Shown: positions 45,730 to 56,511 of the stretch, piece after piece
How positions within the stretch are numbered: the stretch's first letter is position 1
Layout of the letters: each line of letters starts with the position of its first letter
Origin: 66-474 sp964489055
Lineage (GTDB): Bacteria > Pseudomonadota > Gammaproteobacteria > Xanthomonadales > Rhodanobacteraceae
Assembly: GCA_964489055.1 (NCBI GenBank)
Contig: CAZAXF010000006.1
Span: 1-64,000, forward strand
DNA length: 64,000 nt
Direction: 5' to 3'
Program-made: the position numbers and the translations under genes
Notes under the pieces: model-generated
The model's input: only the letters and a program-made list of their open reading frames with translations
What the model was told of the DNA's origin: nothing
Database searches by the model: none

Positions 45730-46859
45730 ACCCGATCCCGCTGCACCAACCCTGGATCCCCTCTCCCGCCGCGCCAGGGGCCCGAGGTGGGGGTTCGGGT
45801 CTTGCGCAGGCACCCACGACCTGCGTAGCGTGCGCTCCGCGCACGAGCCACCCCGTTGCCGCATCACTCGTGCGCAGAGCGCACGCTACCCGACAGCCGC
45901 AGGAACAACCGCGTTTTGCCACGGATTTGCACGGATGGTCACCGATCAAGCCCGCATACCGTGGCCATCCGCGTTGGTCCGCATCCAGTGCTCCCGATCC
46001 GTGTCATCCGTGTTGATCCGTGGCCAATGCTTTCCGTTGCCGCTGCACCCCGTAGCACGAGCCACCCCGTTGCCGCATCACTCGTGCGCAGAGCGCACGC
46101 TACCCGACANNNNNNNNNNNNNNNNNNNNNNNNNNNNNNNNNNNNNNNNNNNNNNNNNNNNNNNNNNNNNNNNNNNNNNNNNNNNNNNNNNNNNNNNNNN
46201 NNNNNNNNNCGAGCCACCCCGTTGCCGCATCACTCGTGCGCAGAGCGCACGCTACCCGACAGCCGCAGGAACAACCGCGTTTTGCCACGGATTTGCACGG
46301 ATGGTCACCGATCAAGCCCTCATTCCGTGGCCATCCGCGTTGGTCTGCATCCAGCGCTCCTGATCCGTGTCATCCGTGTAGATCCGTGGCCAATGCTTTC
46401 CGTTGGTGCAGCACCCCGTAGCGCGCGCTCCGCGCGCGAGCCACCCCGTTGCCGCATCACTCGTGCGCAGAGCGCACGCTACCCGACAGCCGCAGGAACA
46501 ACCGCGTTTTGCCACGGATTTGCACGGATGGTCACCGATCAAGCCCGCATACCGTGGCCATCCGCGTTGGTCCGCATCCAGCGCTCCTGATCCGTGTCAT
46601 CCGTGTTGATCCGTGGCCAATGCTTTCCGTTGGCGCTGCACCCCGCAGCGCGCGCTTTGCGATGGTCGGAAGAGCAAGCACGTTTTGCCACGGATTTGCA
46701 CGGATGGTCACCGATCAAGCCCTCATTCCGTGGCCATCCGCGTTGGTCTGCATCCAGCGCTCCTGATCCGTGTCATCCGTGTAGATCCGTGGCCAATGCT
46801 TTCCGTTGGTGCTGCACCCCGTAGCGTGCGCTTTGCGCACGAAAATGAATGGCGCCGGT
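45730..46859. repeat. Convergent junction with tandem repeats and an assembly gap
   Basis: 1,130 bases between folE2 and pyrC stops, no gene. A composite unit of about 214-227 bases contains the GCGCAGAGCGCACGCTAC palindrome, the CCACGGATTTGCACGG element and an ATCCGTGTCATCCGTG end. TTTTGCCACGG marks copies at 45914, 46280, 46507 and 46683; the last unit is shortened to 176. Bases 46110-46209 are 100 N. The sequence on both sides of the gap belongs to the same unit, so the true gap is about 160-175 bases plus whole units. Confidence 0.9.
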
Positions 46860-48194
46860 TCAACGTTCGAATGCAAGGCGCATTCCCGGCGGCGCGCCCA
46901 GCAACTGGCCGTCCCGCGCGACCAGGTTCCCGTTCACGAAGGTGGCGGTGATGCTGGCGCGGAAGGTGTCGCCCTCGAACGGTGACCAGCCGCATCTGGA
47001 TGCAATGTCGGCGCGGCGCACGGTGTGCGGCGTGCCCGGGTCGACCAGCGCCAGGTCGGCGAAAGCGCCTTCGCGCAGGAAACCGCGATCGGCGATGGCG
47101 AACAGCCGCGCGGGTGCGTGCGCATACGCTTCCACCAGCCGCTCCAGGGACAGTTTTCCGTCGAACACGTGTTCCAGTGCCGACTGCAGCGCAAACTGGA
47201 TCAGCGGGATGCCGGACGGGCAGCGCACGTAGGGATTGGCCTTTTCCGCTTCCAGGTGCGGCGCGTGGTCGGTGGCCAGGACATCCACGCGGCCTTCGGC
47301 CAGCGCCTGCAGCAGTGCCGCGCGGTCCGACGCCGCCTTGATTGCCGGGTTGCACTTGATCCTGCCGCCCAGCGTGGCGTAATCGTCATCGCAGTAGCGC
47401 AGGAAATGCACGCAGGTTTCCGCGGTGATGCGCTTGTCCTCGATCGGCCCTGCCTCGAACAGCGCCAGCTCGTCGGCGGTGGAAACGTGCAGCACGTGCA
47501 GTCGCGTCCGGTGGCGGCGCGCGGTCTGCACCGCCCAGCGGGTCGATGCAAGGCAGGCCTCGCGCGAGCGGATTTCCGGATGCATCCGCATCGGGATGTC
47601 CTCGCCGAATTCGCCCTCGGCGCGCGCGAGGTTGGCGTGGATGATGCCGCTGTCCTCGGCGTGCACCAGCACCGGGACCGGCGCATCGCGGAACACGCCC
47701 TCGAGCGTGTCCGGATCGCTGACGCACAGGTTGCCGGTCGATTCGCACAGGAACACCTTGACCGCCGAAACGCTGCGCGGATCGAGCGCGCGGATGGCGT
47801 CGAGGTTGTCGTTGGATGCGCCAAAGTGGAACGCGAAATTGGCCAGCGAACTGCGCGCGGCAATCGCGTACTTGTCTTCCAGCAGCGCGTGGCTGAGCGT
47901 TGCCGGCCTGGTGTTGGGCATGTCCATGAAACTGGTTACCCCGCCCAGCACCGCGGCGCGCGATTCCGAGGCGATGTCGGCCTTGGCCGTGTAGCCCGGT
48001 TCGCGAAAGTGCACGTGGTCGTCGATCAGGCCCGGCAGCAGCCACAGGCCCGCGGCGTCGAACACCTGCTCGTTCGGGTGCGCAACCAAACCGGCGCCGA
48101 TCGCCTCGATGCGGTCGCCGCGGATGCGAAGGTCCGCAACAAAGCGCCGGCCCTCGTTGACAAGCTCGGCGTTGCGGATCAGCCAGTCGGTCAT
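46860..48194 (-). CDS. pyrC: Dihydroorotase
   Basis: 444 residues, matching the larger (class I type) dihydroorotase. It closes carbamoyl-aspartate to dihydroorotate in pyrimidine synthesis. Metal and active-site motifs: DDHVHFREPG, Lys in AVKVFLCESTGNL (the likely carboxylated Lys), VLVHAED, HVLHVSTADE and LATDHAPHLEAEK. The GGAG ribosome site lies within the 3' end of yidD and the start follows that gene's stop directly, so the two are co-translated. The gene ends at the repeat-rich convergent junction with folE2. Confidence 0.95.
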   Translation of the reverse strand: MTDWLIRNAELVNEGRRFVADLRIRGDRIEAIGAGLVAHPNEQVFDAAGLWLLPGLIDDHVHFREPGYTAKADIASESRAAVLGGVTSFMDMPNTRPATLSHALLEDKYAIAARSSLANFAFHFGASNDNLDAIRALDPRSVSAVKVFLCESTGNLCVSDPDTLEGVFRDAPVPVLVHAEDSGIIHANLARAEGEFGEDIPMRMHPEIRSREACLASTRWAVQTARRHRTRLHVLHVSTADELALFEAGPIEDKRITAETCVHFLRYCDDDYATLGGRIKCNPAIKAASDRAALLQALAEGRVDVLATDHAPHLEAEKANPYVRCPSGIPLIQFALQSALEHVFDGKLSLERLVEAYAHAPARLFAIADRGFLREGAFADLALVDPGTPHTVRRADIASRCGWSPFEGDTFRASITATFVNGNLVARDGQLLGAPPGMRLAFER

Positions 48195-48446
48195 TCATTC
48201 TTCTCCATGCGGGTGGCAGCGGCGCAGCGTGAAGCGCTCCGGCACCGGGTCGATGCCGCCTTCGCACAGCGGCTGGCAGCGCAGGATACGCCACGTGGCA
48301 AGCACGCAGCCGCGCCACGGCCCGAAGCGTGCGATCGCCACGCGCGCGTAGGTGGAGCAACTTGGATAGAAGCGGCAGCGCGCTCCCAGCAGCGGGCTGA
48401 GCAGCCTTTTGTAGGCGGCAATCAGGAACAGCAGGATTCGGGTCAA
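48195..48446 (-). CDS. yidD: Membrane protein insertion efficiency factor YidD
   Basis: 83 residues, starting at a TTG (48444-48446) that gives the expected family N-terminus TRILLFLIAAYKRLLSPLLG. The hallmark CRFYPSCSTYA, the basic FGPWRG, and GGIDPVPE are present. YidD is a small amphipathic inner-membrane-associated protein that helps YidC insert membrane proteins. It usually lies in the rpmH-rnpA-yidD-yidC cluster; here it is displaced and placed directly before pyrC. Confidence 0.92.
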   Translation of the reverse strand: MTRILLFLIAAYKRLLSPLLGARCRFYPSCSTYARVAIARFGPWRGCVLATWRILRCQPLCEGGIDPVPERFTLRRCHPHGEE

Positions 48447-48499
48447 GGCGGGTCGGCCGGCGGCAGCGTGGCGGATTCGCGCCGGTGCCTCGAAATTGG

Positions 48500-48528
48500 T
48501 TGCCCGGGCGCGGTGACTACGCTATAAC
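48500..48528 (+). promoter_or_regulatory. Sigma-70-type promoter of dksA
   Basis: TTGCCC at 48500-48505 and TATAAC at 48523-48528, exactly 17 bases apart, lie 37 bases before the dksA start in the divergent gap with yidD. This is the best-matching promoter in the window. Confidence 0.7.
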
Positions 48529-48565
48529 ACGCGGTCGCATCTTCACAACCCAGAGTGCAAAGGAC

Positions 48566-49687
48566 ATGGCAAAAGCGAAGCGCGCTGCCGCCAAGCGCAG
48601 TGGCAACAAGGCAAAGCCGGCGGACAAGCCTGCCAAGGCGAAAACCGCCGGTAAGGCGGCTGCCAAGGCCACGCGCACGGCCGCCACGAAGAAATCGGCG
48701 CGCAAGGCGGCGGCCGGCAAGGCCACGCGCAAGACGGCCACCAAGAAGCCGGCGCGCAAGACCGCGGCCGGCAAGACCGCGGCCGGCAAGACCGTGCGCA
48801 AGAGCGCCACGAAGAAAGCGGCGGGCAAGACCACCGCGAAGAAGACCACGCGCAAGACGCCGGCCAGATCCGCCGGTACCGCGCGTGCCCAGAAACCAGC
48901 CCGCAGCAGCAAGCGGGCCAAGCCGGCAAGCAAGGCCGCGAAGAAATCGACCATGAAAAAGGCTGCCAAGAGCCCCGCGAAGAAAAAGACGACTGCCCGC
49001 AAGTCCGCGGACAAGTCGGTGAAAAAGACCCGTGCCGCCAAACCGGCGAAAAAGACCCGGGCCGCACCGCACAAGCCCACGACCAAGACGGCAAAGGCCG
49101 GTCGCGGCCACGCGACGGCTGCGTCCCACGGCAGCGCCGATGCGGCCAAGCGTCCCGCCCGCAAGCCAGCGCACGTGCGGCCGGTGGGCGGCGTTGCCGC
49201 GCGGCTGAGCGCCGCGGCAGCCGGGGAGCAGACCATCACCCGCGAAGACGGCCGCTACGCGTTGCCGTCCTCGGTCACCATCGAGCTGCCCGAGGGCTAC
49301 ACCCCTGCCGGCGGCGAGGAATACATGAATCCGCGCCAGCTCGCCTACTTTCGACAGAAACTCCGGGACTGGCGCGACCAGCTGGTCGAGGAATCGCGCC
49401 AGACCATGGAAAACCTGCGTGCCGAGGTCCGCGACGTCGGCGATGACGCCGAACGTGCCACCCGCGAAACCGAGAATTCCCTGGAACTTCGCACCCGCGA
49501 CCGCTACCGCAAGCTGATTTCCAAGATCGAGAAGGCGCTGCGCAAGATCGAGGAAGGCCGCTACGGTTTTTGCGAGGAAACCGACGAGGAAATCGGCCTG
49601 GAACGGCTCGAAGCGCGCCCCATCGCCACCTTGTCGCTGGATGCGCAGGAGCGTCGGGAGCATCTGCAGAAGCAGATGGGCGACTGA
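48566..49687 (+). CDS. dksA: DksA-type RNA polymerase-binding factor with a long Lys/Ala-rich tail, zinc-free
   Basis: 373 residues from the ATG at 48566. Residues 1-205 are a low-complexity basic region made of KKA, TKK and AAGK blocks, like histone H1 or AlgR3/AlgP tails. Residues 255-373 are the DksA core: coiled coil (NPRQLAYFRQKLRDW, then DDAERA at the tip, near the DxxDxA motif of E. coli), SLELRTRDRYRKLI, and the globular end. The zinc finger is lost: only one Cys remains (YGFCEETDEE) and the second pair is replaced by ATLSLDAQER. DksA works with ppGpp on the polymerase secondary channel; the tail should bind nucleic acid. The gene has its own promoter. Confidence 0.9.
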   Translation: MAKAKRAAAKRSGNKAKPADKPAKAKTAGKAAAKATRTAATKKSARKAAAGKATRKTATKKPARKTAAGKTAAGKTVRKSATKKAAGKTTAKKTTRKTPARSAGTARAQKPARSSKRAKPASKAAKKSTMKKAAKSPAKKKTTARKSADKSVKKTRAAKPAKKTRAAPHKPTTKTAKAGRGHATAASHGSADAAKRPARKPAHVRPVGGVAARLSAAAAGEQTITREDGRYALPSSVTIELPEGYTPAGGEEYMNPRQLAYFRQKLRDWRDQLVEESRQTMENLRAEVRDVGDDAERATRETENSLELRTRDRYRKLISKIEKALRKIEEGRYGFCEETDEEIGLERLEARPIATLSLDAQERREHLQKQMGD

Positions 49688-50660
49688 CAACGGGGCTTTG
49701 GCCGGCGGCGCGTATGCTGCTCCTGCCTGCCTGGTGGGAGCCTGCGTGCAGGCGACCGGGCGTGGTTCCGTGTGGTGCATGTCGTCCGGCATGCTCGCTC
49801 AGAGGCCGCCCATGGCTTCTCCCGCGCCCCTTTCAAAGCAAGAGCGGTTTCGCTCGCCTGCGGCGAGCGAGCTACTTTCCTTTCGGGGAAAGTAGCCAAA
49901 GCCATGCGCCGGGCATGCCGGTTTCGCCGACTTCCTGTCGGCGAAACTCCCCGCGGTGCGTGGCCGATCGCGCGCCGGCGCGAACTCGCACATCCCTGTG
50001 CTCAGACATGCGCGCCTTTCCCGCGCGCTCGACCACGCACCGCGGCGGCATGCAACGGCGCGTTTGCGGTTCCTGGACCGGCCATCCATGGCCTCGTTCG
50101 AAACGAGAGCAAGCATACCGCTGCGCACCGCCCTGCGCGCAGACTGCATCGGCAGGATTGCCGATGCGAACGCCGCAGGCGGCCCGAAGGGCGAGCCACA
50201 AGGATGTGGCGAGTCAAGCGCGCGCTGTCGGGGCCCCTGCGCCGCGGTGAGGTGCGGACGATCAGGCCCGACAGGGTGGGCGCGAGGGATCGCGCCCACT
50301 TGGCCCCCGCGCTACGGCGGGCGCGTGGGCCAAGCTTGGCCGCGCCGATCGGACTTTTCGGCCATGGAGGGCCGAAAGGCGCGGCGTTGGGGTGCCTTTC
50401 TCTTGGTGATTTCTCTTTGGCCAGGCAAAGAGAAGTTACCCGCGCCCCCGGGAGGGGCGCGGAAAAAGCCATGGGTGGCGGTGTCCGCGGGCGATGCGAC
50501 GTCATGTGCGGCATGGATCATCCTGGTTTTCTGCGCGCGGCCCCGGGTGTCAAGGTTGCGCCCATGTGCACGCGGTGCTTGATCCCGGCGCCTGCCGCCA
50601 CCATTCTCAATGCATCGCCCGCTTTGCGGGTTTCGTGCAACAACACCCCAGAAAATATCC
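49688..50660. other. 973-base structured intergenic region between dksA and lon
   Basis: No supported gene. It holds several perfect hairpins: 49852-49868, 49871-49896 (10-bp stem GCTACTTTCC), 49921-49947 (10-bp stem GTTTCGCCGA) and 50411-50434 (9-bp stem TTCTCTTTG). The first three lie one after another within 100 bases. The last is set in a TTTCTCTTGGTGATTTCTC context like a dispersed element of Xanthomonadales. The middle (about 49950-50390) is GC-rich without clear repeats. The final 80 bases must contain the lon promoter, but no consensus is obvious. Confidence 0.6.
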
Positions 50661-53180
<2,520 letters not shown>

Positions 53181-53281
53181 CCCGGCATGCGGATGCCAGC
53201 GCCCGGCACTTGCGTTTTGCCTGATTCCGTGATTGCCTCGCCGGAGCCTTGCACGGCGCGGCCCGACTCGCTGAAATCCAA

Positions 53282-53302
53282 GCCCCGTCTTTATTGCGGG
53301 GC
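53282..53302 (+). terminator. Hairpin after lon
   Basis: A GCCCCG/CGGGGC stem around a TCTTTATTG loop, about 100 bases after the lon stop. There is no U-tract, and its right half overlaps the -35 box assigned to hupB, so it may act in both. Confidence 0.5.
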
Positions 53303-53322
53303 CTCTGGGGCGCTGGTATAAA
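53294..53322 (+). promoter_or_regulatory. Sigma-70-type promoter of hupB
   Basis: TTGCGG (53294-53299) and TATAAA (53317-53322) with a 17-base spacer, about 145 bases upstream of the hupB start. This gives hupB its own promoter apart from lon, with a long leader. Confidence 0.6.
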
Positions 53323-53467
53323 GATCGGGCCGTGCGACGCAGGCTGACAACGTTGCGCATCGATACGGAAACTGCAACACGACCGGCGTGATGTGCTCGG
53401 GTGGGATCAAGGCACCGCGCTCCGACGAACTTTCCACGGGCTGCTCGAATACCAAGAGGGAGTCTCC

Positions 53468-53740
53468 ATGAACAAATCCGAAATGATCAACGCGATCGCC
53501 GACCATGCCGACCTGACCAAGGCCGATGCCGGACGCGCGCTCGATGCCGTGACAGACCAGATCAAGCGTGCGCTCAAGAAGGGCGACGACGTTTCACTGG
53601 TCGGCTTTGGCACCTTCGTGGTGCGCAAGCGTGCCGCGCGCACTGGCCGCAATCCACGCACCGGCGAGACCATCAAGATCAAGGCTTCCAAGGTTCCCGC
53701 GTTCAAGGCCGGCAAGGCCCTCAAGGACGCGTTGAACTGA
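53468..53740 (+). CDS. hupB: DNA-binding protein HU-beta
   Basis: 90 residues: MNKSEMINAIADHADLTKADAGRALDAV at the start and the DNA-clamping arm FGTFVVRKRAARTGRNPRTGE near residues 47-68. HU bends and compacts DNA as a dimer. GGGAG stands just upstream of the ATG. It lies after lon and before tRNA-Val and ppiD, the usual order in gammaproteobacteria. Confidence 0.98.
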   Translation: MNKSEMINAIADHADLTKADAGRALDAVTDQIKRALKKGDDVSLVGFGTFVVRKRAARTGRNPRTGETIKIKASKVPAFKAGKALKDALN

Positions 53741-53783
53741 GCATCACCCCGCGTCCGGCAACCGTCGGTCGCGCGTGCAATTC

Positions 53784-53820
53784 CCGCGGCCGGCGCGTTT
53801 TGCGTCGGCCGTGGCGTTTG
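53784..53820 (+). terminator. Terminator-like hairpin after hupB
   Basis: CGCGGCCGGCGC and GCGTCGGCCGTG pair around a short T-containing loop, followed by GCGTTTG, 45 bases after the hupB stop. The stem has one or two mismatches and the T-tract is short. Confidence 0.5.
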
Positions 53821-54128
53821 GGGAGGCGCGGATGCACGCAGGCGCCGGATCCCGGATATCGCTTCGCGATTCCGGGATGACGAACAGATGGGCGGCTGAG
53901 AGTGTGGCTCGTTGCACGATGCAACATCGCACGGGCGCGTAGCCTCACCGCTTGCCGTTGCCAGGCTCGTACCCCGCCAGGCAACCCCCGGCCCTCACTG
54001 GCGTTCGGACGTTCGTGGCGCTGCGACCTGCCCCGGCAGGTCGCACGCAGTACCACGCACCCCGGAGGGAGAGGGGGAGTGATTGTCGCGCTGCGCGCGA
54101 CGCGGTATTGATTGAAGCGGGGAGCCGG
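53821..54128. other. Intergenic region before tRNA-Val
   Basis: About 300 bases without a gene. A single REP-like hairpin (GGATCCCGGATATCGCTTCG and its complement) lies at 53846-53882. The promoter for the tRNA should be in the last 100 bases; I see no strong consensus. The remainder shows nothing notable. Confidence 0.55.
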
Positions 54129-54203
54129 GGGTGCTTAGCTCAGCGGTAGAGCGTCTCCCTTACACGGAGAGGGTCGCAGGTTCGATCCCTGCAGCACCCA
54201 CCA
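54129..54203 (+). tRNA. tRNA-Val (anticodon TAC)
   Basis: A 75-base cloverleaf with encoded CCA. Acceptor GGGTGCT pairs with AGCACCC; D-arm GCTC-AGCGGTA-GAGC; anticodon arm TCTCC-CTTACAC-GGAGA, giving anticodon TAC; T-arm GCAGG-TTCGATC-CCTGC. All stems are fully paired. Confidence 0.97.
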
Positions 54204-54230
54204 ACCCGGTGCATACGGTGTCGCTTCCCG

Positions 54231-54236
54231 TACAAT
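54231..54236 (+). promoter_or_regulatory. Likely -10 box of ppiD
   Basis: TACAAT, 37 bases before the ppiD ATG and 27 bases after the tRNA end. No good -35 is seen; read-through from the tRNA promoter is an alternative. Confidence 0.45.
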
Positions 54237-54272
54237 AGCCGGCTGACCTTGCCCCACTGCACGGCGGTACCC

Positions 54273-56195
54273 ATGCTGCAATTCATCCGCAACCTGTTCA
54301 AGAACTGGATCGTCATCGGCATCTTCGGCGTGCTGGTGGCGGTCGCGTTCCTGTTTTTCGGCATCGAAGGCTACTTCAGCCAGAGCAACGCGACCTGGGT
54401 TGCCAAGGTCGGCGGCAAGGAAATTCCGCAACATGCCTTCACCCAGGCAATGAACAACGCGCGGCAGGCGCAGCTCGACCAGCCCGGCAACACCATGGAC
54501 CCGGCGGACTTCCAGAAGCCGGCATTCAAACAGCAGGTGTTGCAGCGGTTGATCAACCGGCAACTGCTGCTCAATGCCAATGACGACCTCGGTATCAAGG
54601 TGCCCGATGCCGCGGTGCGTGCGCAGATCGCCTCGCTGCCGGTGTTCCAGGTCGACGGCAAGTTCAACTCCACGGTGTATCTGAGCTGGCTCGCGCAGCG
54701 CGGCCAGAGCGTGCAGCAGTTCCAGGCCGACATCCGCCAGGACCTGGCCACGCGGGCGCTGCCCGAGGCCATCGCCAACAGCGCATTCGTCACCAGACAG
54801 GAGGCCGACGCATTCCTGCGCCTGCAGTTGCAGCAGCGCGACTTCAGCTTCGTGGACCTGCCGCCGCCGTCGCCCGATGCGAAGGACAGCCAGGTGAGCG
54901 ATGCCGAGATCGCGGCGTATTACAAGCAGCACCAGAAGGATTTCATGAGCCCCGAGCAGGTTTCGGTCAACTACATCGAGCTCAACGCGGCGACCATGAA
55001 GGTCAAGCCCGATCTCAGCGACAAGGCCCTGAAGGCGCGCTACGAGAAGGAGAAGTCGAAATTCGTCAGTCCGCCGCAGTGGAACGTCGCGCACATCCTG
55101 ATCAAGCTGCCACCCAAGGCCACGCCTGAACAAAAGCAGGCCGCGCTGAAGAAGGCCCGGCACGTGGACGAGCTGGCCAGGGCGCCGGGCGCCGACTTCG
55201 GCAAGCTGGCCAAGGAGTATTCCGACGACCTGGGTTCGAAGAACCAGGGCGGTGAACTCGGCTGGCTGCAGAAGGGCGACGCCGGCGAGGAATTCCAGGC
55301 CGCGCTGGACAAGCTGAAGAAGGGCGAGGTGTCCGGCCCGGTGCTGACCCCCGAGGGCTACCACATCATCAAGGTCGTGGACATGCGTCCCGGCCACGTC
55401 CAGAGCTTCGCCGACGTGCGCGACAAGCTTGCCGCCGAAGCGACCGCCGATGCACGCGACGACGAGTATCGCGAGGTCGCGGGCGATCTCACGGACATGG
55501 TCTACAACGATCCGACCTCGCTGAAGCCGGCCGCCAAAAAGCTTGGGCTGCCGATCCACACGACCCCGCTGTTCAGTCGCGATGGCGCCAAGACCGGGCT
55601 GGCGGCCAATCCCAAGGTCGTCAAGGCCGCGTTTTCCGACCTGGTGCTGGTGCAGGACAACTCTTCGGACCCGATCAATCTCGGCAAGGACCACATCGCG
55701 GTGATCCACCTGGACAAGCACGTTCCCGCCGCGCCGCGCCCGCTGGCCGAGGTCAGCGACCGCATCAGGCAGGAAATCATCCAGCAGCGCGTGGATGCAC
55801 ACGCCAGGAAGCTCGCCGAAGCGGCGCTGGCCAAGCTCAAGTCCGGCACTGCCCTCGACGCGCTGGCCACCGCGGACAGCCAGAAGGTCCAGCACGAAAA
55901 GGGCATCACCCGCAACGACACCGCGGTTGACCCCAAGCTGCTCGAGGCCGTGTTCAAGCTGCCGCATCCGGCCAAGGACAAACCGACGCGCGCGCTGGTG
56001 CCGCTGGAGAAGGGCCACTACGCCCTGGTGGTGCTCAGCGCCGTCAAGCCGGGCGATCCGTCGAAGGTACCCGCCGAGGCGCACGCCTTCCTGCGCGAAC
56101 AGATGGCGCGCGCGTACGGCAGCATGGACATCGAAGGCTTCCTCAAGGCCCTGCGCAAGGGCGTCAAGATCGAGACCGCGCCCGAGCGGCTCTAG
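54273..56195 (+). CDS. ppiD: Periplasmic folding chaperone PpiD
   Basis: 640 residues. A single membrane helix (about 12-32) anchors it in the inner membrane with the bulk in the periplasm. A SurA/SurN-like domain follows, then the parvulin domain (about 265-375) with WNVAHILIKL, GGELGWLQKG and GPVLTPEGYHIIKV, then a long C-terminal domain. PpiD binds proteins leaving the SecYEG channel; its parvulin domain usually has little or no isomerase activity. The position after hupB and tRNA-Val is the conserved one. Confidence 0.96.
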   Translation: MLQFIRNLFKNWIVIGIFGVLVAVAFLFFGIEGYFSQSNATWVAKVGGKEIPQHAFTQAMNNARQAQLDQPGNTMDPADFQKPAFKQQVLQRLINRQLLLNANDDLGIKVPDAAVRAQIASLPVFQVDGKFNSTVYLSWLAQRGQSVQQFQADIRQDLATRALPEAIANSAFVTRQEADAFLRLQLQQRDFSFVDLPPPSPDAKDSQVSDAEIAAYYKQHQKDFMSPEQVSVNYIELNAATMKVKPDLSDKALKARYEKEKSKFVSPPQWNVAHILIKLPPKATPEQKQAALKKARHVDELARAPGADFGKLAKEYSDDLGSKNQGGELGWLQKGDAGEEFQAALDKLKKGEVSGPVLTPEGYHIIKVVDMRPGHVQSFADVRDKLAAEATADARDDEYREVAGDLTDMVYNDPTSLKPAAKKLGLPIHTTPLFSRDGAKTGLAANPKVVKAAFSDLVLVQDNSSDPINLGKDHIAVIHLDKHVPAAPRPLAEVSDRIRQEIIQQRVDAHARKLAEAALAKLKSGTALDALATADSQKVQHEKGITRNDTAVDPKLLEAVFKLPHPAKDKPTRALVPLEKGHYALVVLSAVKPGDPSKVPAEAHAFLREQMARAYGSMDIEGFLKALRKGVKIETAPERL

Positions 56196-56511
56196 CCACG
56201 GCCATGGTCGCCCGTTCGAGGACATGTCCCCATGTCCCGGGCGGACGTTGCGCACCCGGCGCACTCGACACTTGCAATGACGCCTCGCGTGATCTTCGGC
56301 GCAGGCAGCCATGTGCGGCCGGCAGTGCCCACGCTGCAACACGCGGGCGCGCAGGCGGGCACTGCCCGGCGGGAATGCTTCCGGTCGATCCGGGCCGAGA
56401 CCCGGTGAATGATGTAGCCAAGCGCGCAGGGCGGGCACTGCCCGCCGGGAATGCTCCCGGTCGATCCGGGACCGAGACCCCGTGCGTGGTGCAGGCCGGG
56501 ATCCTGGCCGC
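56196..56511. repeat. Convergent junction with a 76-base-period direct repeat
   Basis: 316 bases between the ppiD and aldehyde dehydrogenase stops. A unit beginning GCGGGCACTGCCCG and running through GGTCGATCCGGG to GAGACCC occurs at 56355 and 56431, nearly identical over about 60 bases; the first part forms a small hairpin. No gene. Confidence 0.8.

Noticed and set aside
46110..46209. N stretch as an insertion or unusual sequence
   Set aside because: Exactly 100 N is a scaffold placeholder; nothing can be read from it.
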